A stretch of DNA of 64,000 bases. It comes from Typha latifolia (taxonomy: Eukaryota > Streptophyta > Magnoliopsida > Poales > Typhaceae). Below, in pieces: positions 23,069 through 34,985 of the stretch. The notes under the pieces were generated by a model. It saw only the letters and a list, made by a program, of their open reading frames with translations. It searched no databases and was not told the DNA's origin. Position numbers and translations under genes: made by a program. The stretch lies in NCBI GenBank assembly GCA_019914945.1, contig CM034104.1, positions 9,970,046 to 10,034,045 of the forward strand, in the 5' to 3' direction. The first letter of the stretch is position 1. Each line of letters opens with the position of its first letter.

Positions 23069-24470
23069 TAGCAAAAATTATAGTGAAAACCTTTAAACTG
23101 AAGAATTCTAGCAAGATTTTCCCTTCGAGGAATGGTGGTATAGAAACTCTTCACATGTTTCATGTTGCTGTTAAAATGATCCTTGGTATCATTCTAATGA
23201 CATCTAAAAATATATTGAAATTGATGTTGAATAAAAGTCTGCTAGAATTTAATCTTAGGCCATTTGTTCTTTGTAATTTGTACATGAATACTAAGATTGG
23301 TCTGACTCTACTACATGGGTTTTGTTCACAAATTTGTCACTTGTACAATTCTAACACTAACATACTGCACACCTAAAGAGAGACCCTCGAGGGCATGCTG
23401 CAGGCTAGTATTGTGGACTGTGGTATAGGTTGGGACCTACATTTATCTATGATTGAGTTTAATTACAATAATAGTTACCGTTCTAGCGTTAGAATGCCAT
23501 CCAAGGTGTTGTATAGGACGAAAGTGACCCACATCGATTAGTGAGGATGAAGTCAGAGAACAGAAAGTAGAGAATGCAGTGTTCATTCATAGCACTTACA
23601 TAGATCATGTAGATGAACTGTGAGGACCAATATCGATGAAATTTAGTTCTCTAAGTTGGGTATTATGTTTAATTATCTTGTTTGTTACCTTTTCCTTGGA
23701 AGGAGTGTCTGTTTTTGGTAGGAAGAGCCAGTTGAGTCCTTGCTATGTGGGACTCTACAAAACTCTTGAGCACATGGGACCATTGGTGTAGCGAGTGACT
23801 AAACTATAGAAGCACTTGTCTTATATCCATGCAATCGAGGAGGCGTCATGGGAGCAAGACAACGATATGAAGGAGATGGACCTATTTTTATACTATATAT
23901 GAATCAGCACTGAAAATTTATTGGGTAAATTTTTTTAATATTTATCGTAGAATTATAACATTCACAAAGAAGAATCTAATATCACACAGGCTATTGATGT
24001 AAGTGTGACCGGACTAGCTAGGTGATGGCACAAAGGCGCGTGATTGAGATTTCTATGTGCACACATGGTTGCCAGGTACTGTAGAATAAGTTAAGATTTT
24101 CTTGAATGCTTATGTCAAGGTGATTTTCGCTCCTACTTGATGCAGTCCAAGTCTGAGTTGAGTTCGAGCTTCTGATTTGTAGGAATCCATAATCTGTGTA
24201 CAGTTCTAAAACTAATAATTAAAATGTTTAAAAAATATGAAACTAAAGCAATTGACTTAGTATTACTGTGATCTATATTTTTGGTATTTAGACTTTGTTC
24301 TGATTCGGATTCTAGAGTTTGTTCAAATTCTGATTTAAACTTTGTTATGATTTTCTACACATATTCACTACATCAAACATCTTGATTTGTGGATTATAAA
24401 AAGTAGAGTGTAAGCTATAATTTTGTTAAAAAGTAGGGTGTTATATACAAATTTCTTAATTATTAAATTA
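23069..24470. other. Degenerate repeat-derived DNA, no supported gene
   Basis: One open frame (23083-23376 plus, 97 codons) lies directly after the copia-type LTR and could be decayed element sequence, but I recognise no domain in it. The rest is AT-rich without coding motifs. Confidence 0.4.
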
Positions 24471-24479
24471 TTGAATGAA

Positions 24480-25359
24480 TAAATCTTCCTCTCTATCTCT
24501 CTCTATCTCTCTGTATTTCTCTTATCAAGTCATCTCTTGAACCTTGTTGCCCTCTCCTCTTTATGTCTTTCCCCCTCACTATGCCGACATTCTTTCTAGT
24601 TGTCTTCAACTCTAAAAGAGTCATCAGTGTACCTATCCCTATTATTCGCATTAGCCCTAGCCATCTATATAACGTATCCAACCTCTAGATCATTATATCA
24701 TTTAGATATGCCTTTCACAACCCTAGTTTAGGTCCAACTAGCACAAAATGACCTCCCTTACTTCCTAGATGCACCACAAAAGTCCCCGTATGCACTACCA
24801 CTCCAGATCAGTCGATCTAGACTCTCAACCTACGTTGGTGCACAACCCACGATCTTAGTGTGCACCTCCTTTAGAGACTAAGTCTAGAAAATAGCCAAGG
24901 GAGTCCTTCAGCCGTCAAAGGCTAATTTAGTTGCCACCCTTCACTGGGTCGCATCAATAGTGGTATTAAAGCTATGTTGGATTGCATCATTTTGGTATCA
25001 GAGTCAATGTTTCTTGACATTGTAATGGATTAAACCAAACCAAGCATCTGACTTGGTTAAGCACACCCACTAGGGCTATTCAGTTCACGAGGGCATTAGG
25101 CCTAGTTATCTTCCATATTTGAATTTCTAATTTTGTAATTAGTACTTTATCTTATTGGGTGGTTAGTTGGGGTGAACGGGTTGTGTTACATATCCAGTTA
25201 GAATAGCCACCTATAATATGTGGCGTGCATCCTATTGGATTCATTATTAATGAACATGATTGCTTTCTATTGCATTAGGAGTAGCTTAACATAAAAAGCC
25301 AACCACCCTTTACTGATCACCGAGCACCACCACTACCATTACCATCATCCACACATGGC
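24480..25359 (+). mobile_element. Decayed Ty3-type LTR/PBS remnants
   Basis: A pyrimidine-rich LTR-like stretch is followed by two primer-binding-site-like boxes, TGGTATTAAAGC (24961-24972) and TGGTATCAGAGTC (24993-25005), each preceded by ...catca. A second LTR-like stretch begins around 25160. No gag or pol coding is readable between them. The short minus-strand open frame 24681-24493 is not a gene. Confidence 0.45.
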
Positions 25360-25900
25360 TAGGGGTGTAATCGATTTGTGCTTGATCAAAAGCTTGAATT
25401 ATTTCAATTCGAGCTAATTTCGAGGTTGAGCCTAAATGAGCAGATCAATAAGCAATTTCAAGCCTTAATCTATTCAAACTAATTTTTAAGCTTGATCAAG
25501 CTTGAATTAAATTAAGCTTGATTTAAGTTTGAATCAAGCTTAAAATAAACCATAATTCAAAAATATAATCTATTAGAGATATTCATGTATTTAGAAAAGA
25601 TATGATATGATCAAAATTTGGAACTAAACTCTATAAGATTAGAGTATATAACAATCCACTTAAGTAAATCCTAGAATATAACAAAATTATAGTATAGTAT
25701 AAAAAGTATTATTCATATTATACACACACACATGCACGCGCGCACACACATATACACACGCATATATATATATATATATATCGAACCTTGTCGAGCCTAT
25801 TTGATTGAATTGGCTCATGATCAAACTTGGCATGAAATTATTTTCGAGTCGAGCTTAATCGAGCCTAGCTCGAGCGAGCTTAATTATTTTGACAGCCCTA
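25360..25900. mobile_element. hAT-like MITE with degenerate terminal inverted repeats
   Basis: The left end reads taggggtgtaatcga and the right end, reverse-complemented, reads tagggctgtcaaaat. These are imperfect inverted termini of the kind common in plant hAT-type MITEs. Flanking 8-mers (cacatggc / caagtgac) agree at five of eight positions and may be an old target duplication. The interior is AT-rich with repeated 'agcttga' wording and no transposase. An alternating CA/TA microsatellite lies at 25720-25782. Confidence 0.55.
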
Positions 25901-26300
25901 CAAGTGACCATCCCTCTTGAACCAACCAAGAGCCCTAACCACAACAGTATCTTATGGTGGTCAGACCAAGAGGACCGCTACAACTTGATATTAGAGTCGA
26001 CGTGCCTTAGTGAGATGGCCTATACACGAAACATGTCCGCACATGTAATTGGGAACCGTCGTCGGTGAGAGAGCCCTCTTCAGATGGAACATTACAATTG
26101 GTTTCCATGCCATCGGTGGAAGAATCCATCCCAATGTCGGAAGCTCTCCAATCATCGATAAGGGCTAGTGCCATGGCTAAAGATATGAGGAGAATGAGAA
26201 AAGTGCTAGAGAAGATGATAGAGCAGATGATAGTCCAACCACCGATATGGGCTACTACCGTGGCCGAAGCATGAGACAGCTATAAGGTGTGTTAATTATA
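25901..26300 (+). mobile_element. Ty3-type 5' remnant: PBS-like box and gag N-terminus
   Basis: A PBS-like box (ttgatattagagtc, 25985-25998) is followed by an open frame (26065-26274, 69 codons) with a charged, Met-rich gag-like sequence. The next chromovirus LTR (26301) interrupts the remnant, so this older element is the insertion target. Confidence 0.45.
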
Positions 26301-27133
26301 TGATACACCTTATTGGAGTCTTTTTCTATTGTACTAATTATTTATTTAAAAAAAAGTTTCAGTATGTCGCGTTTGAACGTGGGATGGGGCGCGTTCGAAC
26401 GCCCTTGCGAACGCCTACAGGCGTTCATATCGATAGAAAACGCAAATTGTGCGTTCGAACGCACTCGGCCATATTCGAACACCTGCGTGTGAATGCTTGC
26501 ATACGTTCACATCGATAGAGAATGTAATTTATGCATTCAAACGTGGTTGACCCCGTTTGAACATGGTCGATGAGAATTCACTATTTCTAAGGTTAATAAT
26601 TATTATTTTTGGCTTATTTGGTTAGCCTCTTAAGGTGTGGATGACAACCAAAAATATTGAACGAATGAATATTGATTTCTTTCTCCTTTTTATTCTCTCT
26701 AACCTAAGCTCCCTTCCCGTTCCTTCAAGCCCTAGTCATGCGCCATCTCGACGTCGGTGTCCTTCTAACCTCCCTCGTTTGTCGGGTCCTCTCTCCTCTT
26801 TGGGATCTCGGCCACTTCTCCCCCTTCATCCTTATTCCCTAAACTCCACAAACTATCCACCCTCATCTCCATTATCATCCCTAACCTTATCATCATCTCC
26901 ACCTGTCATCACCACTATCACCCCCACTCTTGCATATTTTTGTCCCAGTTGTAGTCCAAATCTGCGAAGAGTGTAAATTCTAAAAATGTAGATCAGGAAG
27001 TTATGGATCGACCACCTTTAGCTTCGTAATTTTCCAACTATGGTAGAATATCTGATGAATATTTTCTCTCGACTGCATGGACTGCTTTCCTAAAACTGAT
27101 CTAGATATTGAAGAGGACGTTCCGTACCTAATA
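26301..27133 (+). repeat. 5' LTR of the near-complete chromovirus
   Basis: About 833 bp. U3 carries several GCGTTCGAACGC-type palindromes (26365-26580). A pyrimidine-rich R/U5-like part follows 'ttagcctcttaaggtgtggatgacaacc'. It ends near ...cctaata (degraded from ...cctatca) and the PBS tggtatcagagc is at 27135-27146. Open frames 26300-26518 and 26635-26976 lie inside it and are not genes. Confidence 0.8.
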
Positions 27134-27134
27134 G

Positions 27135-27146
27135 TGGTATCAGAGC
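27135..27146 (+). other. Primer-binding site (initiator tRNA-Met)
   Basis: tggtatcagagc is a perfect match to the PBS used by many plant Ty3 elements, directly after the 5' LTR. It fixes the element's orientation. Confidence 0.85.
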
Positions 27147-27179
27147 CCGGCGGACCTCGGACCTCCATTAATGGTGGAG

Positions 27180-28520
27180 ACAAGGAAGATGGCATCATCA
27201 AGGAGATCAATGGAGGGCACACCGATAGTGGAATACTCGACCCACGAAAATCCTAACCGAGAGGCCGATCCCCTTGGTGCGGTCGTGATAGGACCGAGTC
27301 AACCGATGCCCATGGGTGTGAGCATAGGCTAGGCAAATGAACTTAGGGGCATGTTCCAAATATTGTTGCATCGGGTGGTCGCAATGTAGAACGATCATAA
27401 TACCCTAAAGGAATACGTCATGAACTAATTAGCTTCGTCATCTCATTGACAAAGATTGGTGTCGCAAGAAGGTCCAGGGGTGGAACCACACCGAACTGAC
27501 ACCCCATAGGTCCAGGTATGATATGTTAATGTCAATGAACTATTTTTACCTATTCCTACACAACATCTCCCACCTTTGGTACACAACCTAAGGTTAGCAG
27601 TAGTGGAACTCGAGAGGTGCGCGGCATCGGTGCGCTTCGTCGGTGAAGAAGATTGGAACTTTAACGATTATGTCGATCCCTTTGGAGATGGTGTTGGATG
27701 TGTTCAAGGATTCGGAGAAGCGCACCGCACATCGATTTAGATTTGAACTAAGGATCTTTCGTGAGCCCAACAATGCTATCCGAGCAAGAACCGCACGCTT
27801 GGACTTTCTAAAATTCTAAGGCGAGGATCTGACGAATTGGTTGTTTCAAGTGGAGTAGTATTTTGATTGTCAAGGGATAGCAAAGGACGCAAAGGTGATG
27901 ATGGCAAGATTTCACATCCAAGGAATGGCATTGCATTGGTATCGATCAGCCATTTGAGGTGGAGGATTTACCGGTTGGGCAAAATTTTATAGGAGAATTA
28001 TACGTAGATTTGGGACAGCGGTGTATGTAGATTTTGCTGCCGCATTAAGCAAAATGGTTTAGAGGACAACTGTGTTGGAGTACCAAGCAGAATTTGAAAG
28101 AGTTAGTAGCCGGTGTGAGCCACGTTGGCTCGAACGGACATTAATGAGCACTTTTATTTTAGGGCTACGGGAGGAGATCCAGACGGACGTTCGTGTTCTC
28201 TATCCTACCACTCTTGAGGAGGCCTTTGAGAAGGCCGTGAGGATGGAGCAAAAGCACAAGGCTCTAAAAATGGCAGCGAAGGCAAGTTGGGGCAGCTGAG
28301 ATGGGTGGTTTGCACTGAGAACGCTGGTTGGAAATTCTACGGCTTCAAAGGCAGCGACTGCTAGTATAGGGGCACGACCACCCTTGAGACCATCTTTCGA
28401 TGTTAGAGGAGGCACAAGATGCTCTTTTTGAACTCTCACACCTGTCTAGGTGGAGGAGCAAAGAGTGAAGGGGCTTTGCTTTAGATGCGATGAACGTTTC
28501 ACCCCCCCGTCATTGGTGTT
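27180..28520 (+). pseudogene. Chromovirus gag remnant with zinc knuckle
   Basis: Translation in shifting frames gives a gag with its N-terminus near 27180. The capsid-like part includes 'ALHWYRS' (around 27940) and 'YQAEFERVSSR' with 'TLEEAFEKAVRMEQK' (28080-28250). A CCHC knuckle follows at about 28476-28517 (CFRCDERF then HWC), after one frameshift in a C run. Multiple in-frame stops interrupt the first half. Gag would package RNA into cytoplasmic particles, but this copy cannot make an intact protein. Confidence 0.8.
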
Positions 28521-28659
28521 CCAAATCGATTGGGAGTGTGATGCTCATCGATAGTCTCGAGGGGGGCGATGAGGTTGTTGATGATGGAGGGTATGTAGAG
28601 GAGTCCATAGGGAGGACATGGAGGAGGGCATGGAGGAAGATATCTAAGCTGAGATATCG

Positions 28660-29100
28660 ATGTATGCATATTCGTGTACTTCCACGCCAAAGACATTGCG
28701 GGTTGATGGACTCGTTAGAAAGAATTATGTGCACATCCATATCAATTCCGGGAGTACACACAACTTTCTAGATGAGATGTTGGTGAGAAAGATGGGCTTG
28801 GACGCTGAACCGACCATGGGGTTTGAGGTTGCTATAAGAGACGGCATGAAGCTTCAGGCAGAGAGCTTGTGCTGCCGGGTCAGTATACGGGTGTAAGGAC
28901 ACGACATAATTAAGGACTTATATCCGTTGGCACTTCGAGGAGCGGACGTTGTTCTTGGCACTCAGTGGTTGCAGAGCTTGGGATCCGTCACATTTGATTT
29001 CCAAAGTATATGGATGAAATTTCAGCAAGAAAACAAAGAGGTGCGGCTTGATGGCGTTTGGTCTCTGTCGATTCCAGCGATGCAGCTGATGATAGGGCTG
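28660..29100 (+). pseudogene. Chromovirus aspartic protease remnant
   Basis: The retroviral-type protease core is readable, but the catalytic triad reads Asn-Ser-Gly instead of Asp-Ser-Gly because codon 28744-28746 is AAT, a G-to-A change. The 'GADVVLGTQWLQSLG' block that follows the protease is intact at about 28940-28985. A stop near 28895 separates the two parts. The processing function is therefore lost. Confidence 0.78.
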
Positions 29101-29159
29101 CCTTGTGCGAGTGATTGGGCCTATTTTCTTCAGTTAAAACCAGCAGGAGATGAGACTCA

Positions 29160-30240
29160 AATGAGTCCATGTACTACAATTAATTTGTCTAATTTATTGG
29201 ATAAATTTGCTGGATTGTTTGAGGAACCAAAGGAGTTATCGTCGACGCGAACGATAGACCATCGCATAGAGATTGTGCCCAAGGTTGCATCGGCGAACGT
29301 GAAACCATATTGGTATCCACATGTGCAGAAAGAGGTTATCTCCAAAATGGTGGCTGAGATGTTGGAGCAAGACCTTATACAACTAAGTCATAGCTCTTAC
29401 TCATTGCTTGTGTTATTGGTGCAAAAGGACGGGTCGTGGCATTTTTATGTCGACTATCGGGCACTAAACGCTACGATCGTCAAGGACTGGTATCTCATTT
29501 TGGTCATAGAGGAGCTGCTGGAAGAGCTTGCAGGGGTGATCATATTTAGCAAGTTTGACTTGAGGGCTGGGTATCATCAAATTAGAGTTCACCCAGTGGA
29601 TATGCACAAAACTGCATTTCGGACTTCGGACGGACACTACGAGTTTTAGGCGATGCCGTTCAGCCTCACTAATGCTCTAGCAACTTTTCAAAGCCTCATG
29701 AATGATATTTTTCAAACTCTTCTGCGACGGTATGTTTTGGTATTCTTTGATGATATTTTGGTGTACAATAGGACTGAAATGGAGCATTTGCAGCATTTAG
29801 AAGATGTGCTGAATTTATTGAAGCAAAACAAACTGAAGGTTAAGAAGTCTAAGTGCCTATGGGGAGTATCACAAGTGGAGTATTTAGGCCACATCATAAC
29901 AATAGAAGAAGTGGCAGTAGATCCTCAAAAGGTGGCGTGTATGACAGCTTGACCTATCCATAGTTCCACCACAAGATTGCGTGGCTTCTTAGGGCTGACC
30001 AGGTATTATCACCGCTTCATCGCCGAATATGGCCAGATCGCTACTCCTCTCACTTCATTACTGAGGAAGGACTCTTTTAGATGGACGGAGGAAGCCACTA
30101 TAGCATTTGAAGAATTAAAAATAGTAATAATAACGACGCCTGTTCTAGCTCTACCGGACTTCACCAAAGAGTTCATTGTGGAATGTAGCCTTTCTCAGCA
30201 AGGCTTTATCATAGAAATCCCAGCAATTGTCGACTTATGA
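29160..30240 (+). pseudogene. Chromovirus reverse transcriptase and start of RNase H
   Basis: The RT thumb, palm and fingers are readable over three open segments (28927-29649, 29653-29952, 29977-30240) separated by single stops. Visible motifs are 'DGSWHFYVDYRALN', 'FSKFDLRAGYHQIR', and the active site 'FFDDILVY' (about 29743-29766) with both aspartates kept. The RNase H start, normally ECDASG, reads ECSLSQ here, so the first catalytic Asp is gone. The reading frame is unusually well preserved compared with gag. Confidence 0.85.
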
Positions 30241-30429
30241 GAGGGAGATGTTAGCAATCCTCCATGCGGTGACAAAGTGGAGGCTTTATTTGATCGGTAG
30301 GCAATTTATTATTCGAACCAATCAACGAAGTCTTTCATACTTTATGGGATAGCGTATTCACACTTCCACACAGTAGAGGTGGGTCACAAAATTGCTGGGG
30401 TATGATTATGAAATTTAGTATAAGAAGGA

Positions 30430-31500
30430 GATGGAAAATAGAGTGGTGGATGCACTATTGCGCCAACCTAATACCGCCGAACTCGTAGCCTTTTCTTCTC
30501 CCACTTTTACTTTACTTGACGAGTTGAGGTATGCATGTACATTTGACCTAGATGTTAAGAGGTTATTACAGGAGGTGTTGGATGATCCGGAGAGCCATTC
30601 GGAGTTAGAGAACCGGGGTAGTTTGCTGCTGTACCGCTGGTGCATCCGGCTGTCCGCGAACGACGGGTTGCGGCAGAAATTGTTGGAGCACTACCACCAA
30701 ACTCCAGGGGATGGTCATGAGGGTGTTTTGAGGACTTATAGGAGGCTATCACAGAGCTGCACGTGACTAGGACTAAGGCGAGATGTGAGAATTTTTGTTT
30801 GTACTTGCGAAGTTTGTTAAATGGCGAAGGCAACCACATTGAAACCGGTTGGATTACTTCAGCCTCCACCGATACTAGACCATGTTTGGGAAGACATTTC
30901 TATGGATTTCATAGTTAGGTCTTCCATTGGTACGTGGCTACTTAGTTATTTTTGTGGTGGTCGACAAATTAATCAAGTATGCACATTTTTCTACACTGTC
31001 ACATCCATTTTTAGACAAGTCGGTGGCTGAAAGTTTTGTGAGAGATGTTGTTAAGTTGTATGGCATGCCACGTATAATTGTCTCCGATCATGATCGTGTA
31101 TTTATTAGCGGCTTTTGGATAGAGTTTTTTGGATTGTAGGGGACTCGATTGAACCTCAGTTTGGCCTACTATCTACAAATGGATGGCCAAACTGAGGTGG
31201 TCAATCGAGGCATTGAGCAGTATTTGTGGTGCTTTATAGGAGAGATGCCGAGACGCAGGTTAAAGTTCTTACCATGGGCAGAGTGGTCTTACAACACATC
31301 CCACCATAGCAGTATTGGCATTATTTCGTTCGAGGTGGTGTACGGGTGCATGGCTCCGATATTACGCGCCTATGACCCTATGGCATCTACGGATCAGATG
31401 GAGGTGGACTTGGCATTAATGAATAGAGATGCCATATTGAGAAAGTTGCGTACCTTTTTTAAACTTGCTCAAAACCACATGAAGTAAGTTTATGATTGCA
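30430..31500 (+). pseudogene. Chromovirus integrase remnant
   Basis: The HHCC zinc-binding region lies at 30680-30820 ('LLEHYHQTPGDGHEG' then C..C). The DDE core lies at 30890-31220: 'DISMDF' for the first Asp, 'IIVSDHDRVF' for the second, and the Glu in 'GQTEVVNRG'. Stops at about 30765, 30821 and 31139 break it into pieces. Integrase would join the DNA copy to the chromosome; this version is not translatable. Confidence 0.82.
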
Positions 31501-31559
31501 ACCATCGAGAGTAGGAGTTCAACATCGATAGTTAGATGTTCGTGAGGGTGCAACCGTAT

Positions 31560-31945
31560 TGACAGGTGACCCTGCATCCGATACGAAACCAGAAGTTAGC
31601 ACATCGCTACTTCAGTCTATTTTGGGTGTTAGAGTATATCGGTCCGATTACATATTGCTTAGAGCTGCTCGCGGTTGCATATCGATCTGGTTGCATCCGA
31701 TCTTTCATGTTTCATTGCTGAGGGAGAAGATTAGAGATCACTAGGTCATGGGATCGGTTCTACTCGAGCCATTGGAGGAGATAGCAGTTGTGGAGTCGGT
31801 TCGTGTACTTGCGAGGCATCGACGACATCATGGTACCAGATTGGAGATGGAGGTCCTAGTCGAGTGGCTTGGCAAGCCATCTGATGAGGCGATATGGGAG
31901 CTGGAGACGGATATCTTAGAGCATTTCCTTGATTTTGCACCTTAA
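31560..31945 (+). pseudogene. Integrase C-terminus and chromodomain
   Basis: After the integrase C-terminal fold (pieces at 31559-31744), the segment 31748-31945 encodes a chromodomain with 'VLVEWLGKPSDEAIWE'. Such domains direct chromovirus insertion to chromatin carrying particular histone marks. One stop (31742) separates it from integrase. The purine-rich tract aaggacaaggtaggaaaag and the 3' LTR follow. Confidence 0.75.
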
Positions 31946-31972
31946 GGACAAGGTAGGAAAAGTGTGGTGGGC

Positions 31973-32664
31973 TGATACACCTTATTAGAGTCTTTTCTTA
32001 TTGTATTAGTTATTTATTGAAAAAAATAAGGTTTCTATATGTCACGTTCAAATGCGGAAAGAGGCGCATTTAATGCCCTTGCGAACGCCTTGTGCGTTCA
32101 AACGCGATCAGCGAGAATCCACTATTTCTAGAGTTAATAATTATCATTTTTGGCTTGTTTGGTTAGTCCCTTAAGGTGTGGATGACAACCAAAAATATTA
32201 TGATGAATGAATATTGATTTCTATCTGCTTTCTAACCTCTAGCTCCCTTCCTGTTCCTTCAAGCCCTAGCCATGTGCCATCTCGATATCCGTGTCCTTCT
32301 AATCTCCTTCGTCTATCGAGTCCTCCCTCCTCCTTGGGATCTCAGCCACTCCTCCCCCTTCATCCTTATTCCCTAAACTTCACAAACTATCCACCCTTAT
32401 CTCCATTATCATCCCTAACCTTATCATCACCTCCACCCGTCACCAGCACCATCACCCCCACTTTTGCATATTTCCATTCCAGTTGTATTCTAAATCTGTG
32501 AAGGGCGCAAAATACCAAAAACGTAGATCATGAAGTTACGGATTGATCATCCATTATTTCATAATTTTCTAACTATGATAGAATATCTGGTGAATATTTT
32601 CCCTCGGCTATGCAGGTTGCTTTCAAGTGATCCAGATATTAAAGAAGACGTTCCATACCTATCA
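31973..32664 (+). repeat. 3' LTR of the near-complete chromovirus
   Basis: Starts TGATACACCTTATT and ends ...cctatca, 692 bp. Compared with the 5' LTR it lacks about 140 bp of the palindrome-rich U3 part (near 32095). The two LTRs otherwise align well by eye, which supports a shared origin from one insertion. Confidence 0.78.
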
Positions 32665-32714
32665 TTATTATCATTGCAATGCCACAAGAAACTGCAGCTT
32701 TGCCTTTGGTCGTC

Positions 32715-33556
32715 TGATACACTTACTTAGGATATTTCCTTATTGCATTAGTTGTTTATTTTTATTAAAATAAAATTCCTGTAGGTCGTGTTCGAACGCA
32801 GGTGGGGTCGAGTTCGAATGCCCTTTCAAATGCTTGCATCAAGTTCGTAAATACAGAGAACGCATATTGTGCGTTCTAATGTGGTTGGACGAGTTCGAAC
32901 GCCTGCGTTCGAATGCTTGCATCGCGTTCGCACATATAAAGAATGCCTTTTGGTGCATTCGAACGTGATTGGGCGTGTTCGAACACGATTGGCGAAAATC
33001 CTCTAGAATTAGGGTTACTTATTGTTTTAGGATTTGTTGGTTAGCCTCTATATATATGTGGATGGCAGCCGAATTTATTATGCTATTAGAATATTGATTT
33101 CTTGCCTCTCTATCATCTATCTACCCTAATCTCTCTTCTCCGTCGTCACCATCCTTCCACCTCTACCATTGACAAGGTTTCTACTAACTTCTAATCTCCC
33201 TCAACTGTCGAGCCCCCCTCCTCTTTGGGATCTCGACCACTTCATTCCCTTCGTCTATATCCCTTAATCACATTAACCATCCACTTTCATCTCCATACCA
33301 TCCATAACCTTAATATCCACTCCACCCGTCACTACCACCATCACCCACGTTATTCCATATTTTTGTCCCATTTTCAGTTCGAATCTGCGAAGGGAGTAAA
33401 TACGAAAGTTGTAGATCAAAAAGTTACAGATCTAATCCACTTTGCTTCATAATTTTATGACTATGAAACAATATTTGACAAATATTTTCCCACGGTCACA
33501 TAGACTGATAGCTGTAATACATTCAGATTTTGAAGGAATCGTTGCGTAGCCTATCT
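32715..33556 (+). repeat. 5' LTR of a second, deleted chromovirus
   Basis: Starts TGATACACTTACTTAGG only 50 bp beyond the previous element and ends near ...gtagcctatc. It has the palindrome-rich U3 and pyrimidine-rich U5 of the lineage. Confidence 0.78.
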
Positions 33557-33655
33557 TTGGTTCAAAAACGTATCAAGTGGTATTAGAGCTCATCAAATTC
33601 GTATCGAAGCTTATCAAATTGGTATCAGAGCCTATCGGTGGTATCAGAGCAGGTG
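33557..33655 (+). repeat. Tandem LTR-end/PBS junction units (4-5 copies)
   Basis: After the LTR end, a unit of about 20-21 bp (tatca + a few bases + tggtatcagagc) is repeated with decay: tggttcaaaaacg, tggtattagagc, tcgtatcgaagc, tggtatcagagc, tggtatcagagc. Only the last copies match the PBS well. Confidence 0.72.
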
Positions 33656-33674
33656 AACCTCAGACCTTCATTAA

Positions 33675-34985
33675 TGGTTGAAACAAGGAAGATGACATCA
33701 ATAAGGAGACGTATGGAGAGCACACCGACAAGGGAGGACTCAATCCATGATGACCCTAACTGTGAGGCCGATTCCTTTGGAGTGACCATAGTAGGACCGA
33801 GTCAGCCAACGTCCATGAGTGCGAATATGGATAAACTTAGGGGCATGTTCCATACATTGATGCATAGAGTTGACTCAATTCAAAAGGATCACAATAATTT
33901 CAAGGAATATGTCATGAATCGATTTGATTTGTTATCTCCTCCATTGTGATTGGAGTTTCAAGAAGGACTAGCGGTGGGACCTCATTGAACTGATACCCCA
34001 CAAGTCCAGGTGCCTCATGCGAGTATCAATGATCCCCTATTACCTATGCCCACACATCATTCCCTACCTCCATTGCAAAACCCAAGACCGACGGTGGTGG
34101 AACCCGAGAGGCATGCGAGATCGGTGCGCTTCGTCGATAAGAAGGATTGACACTTTGAGGATGATGTTGATCCCTTTGGAGATGGTGATGGACGTGCTCG
34201 AAGATTTAGAGAAGGGGATCTACTTGCACAAAGGTTTAGACCTGAACCAAGGATCTTTCATGAACTTGACAATGCTATTCAGGGGAGAACTACACGCTTG
34301 GATTTCCTAAAATTTCAAAGGGCTAAGGCAACCACATTGAAACCGGCCGAATTACTACAGCCTTTACCTATACCAGACCATGTTTGGGAAGACATTTCTA
34401 TGGACTTCATAGAGGGTCTTCTGCTGGTACGTGGTTATTATGGTATCTTTGTGGTGTTTGACAGATTGAGCAAGTATGCGCACTTTTCGGCATTGTCACA
34501 TCCAATTTCAGCCAAGTCGATGGCTAAAATTTTTGTGAGAGATGTTGCTCGGTTACATGGCATGCCATGCACGATTGTCTTCGATCGTGATCATGTATTT
34601 ATGAGTGACTTTTGGACAGAGTTTTTAAGATTGCAGGGGAGTTGATTAAACTTCAATTCGGCCTACCATCCACAAACGGACGACCAAATTGAGGTGGTCA
34701 ATCGAGGCATTGAATAGTAATTGAGGTGCTTTGTTGGAGAGATGCTGAGACGATGGTTGGAGCTCTTACCATGGGCAAAGTGGTCCTACAACACCGCCTA
34801 CCATAGCAGCATTAGCATGACTCCATTTGAGGTGGTGTATGGACGCACGGCTTCGACGTTACGCGCATATGATCCAGTGGCATCGACAGATCGGACGGAG
34901 GTCTTGATGGATAGAGACACCACATTGAGGAGGTTGCGTGCCCATCTTAAACTTGCTCAAAACTGCATGAAGCAAGTTTACAGCC
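33675..34985 (+). pseudogene. Deleted chromovirus: gag fused to integrase
   Basis: A gag N-terminus (open frame 33638-33949) continues with frameshifts to about 34318. It then jumps directly into integrase sequence ('KATTLKPAELLQPL'), so the rest of gag, protease, RT and RNase H are missing. The junction lies inside an open frame (34298-34645) that reads gag residues and then the integrase core up to 'DHVFMSDFW'. Sequence after 34985 is no longer element-like. A large internal deletion, probably by short-homology repair, explains this. Confidence 0.78.

Larger units (their letters stand above)
26301..32664 (+). mobile_element. Near-complete Ty3/gypsy chromovirus (Reina-like), inactive
   Basis: Two LTRs with the same start (TGATACACCTTATT) bracket 4.8 kb in the order gag, protease, RT, RNase H, integrase, chromodomain. 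Flanking 5-mers ttata (26296-26300) and ttatt (32665-32669) agree at four of five bases, consistent with an old target-site duplication. Stops and frameshifts occur in every domain, so the copy is dead. The clade assignment is an inference from RT wording, the C-terminal chromodomain and the cttgaggacaaggt (LEDKV-coding) tract just before the 3' LTR. Confidence 0.82.
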
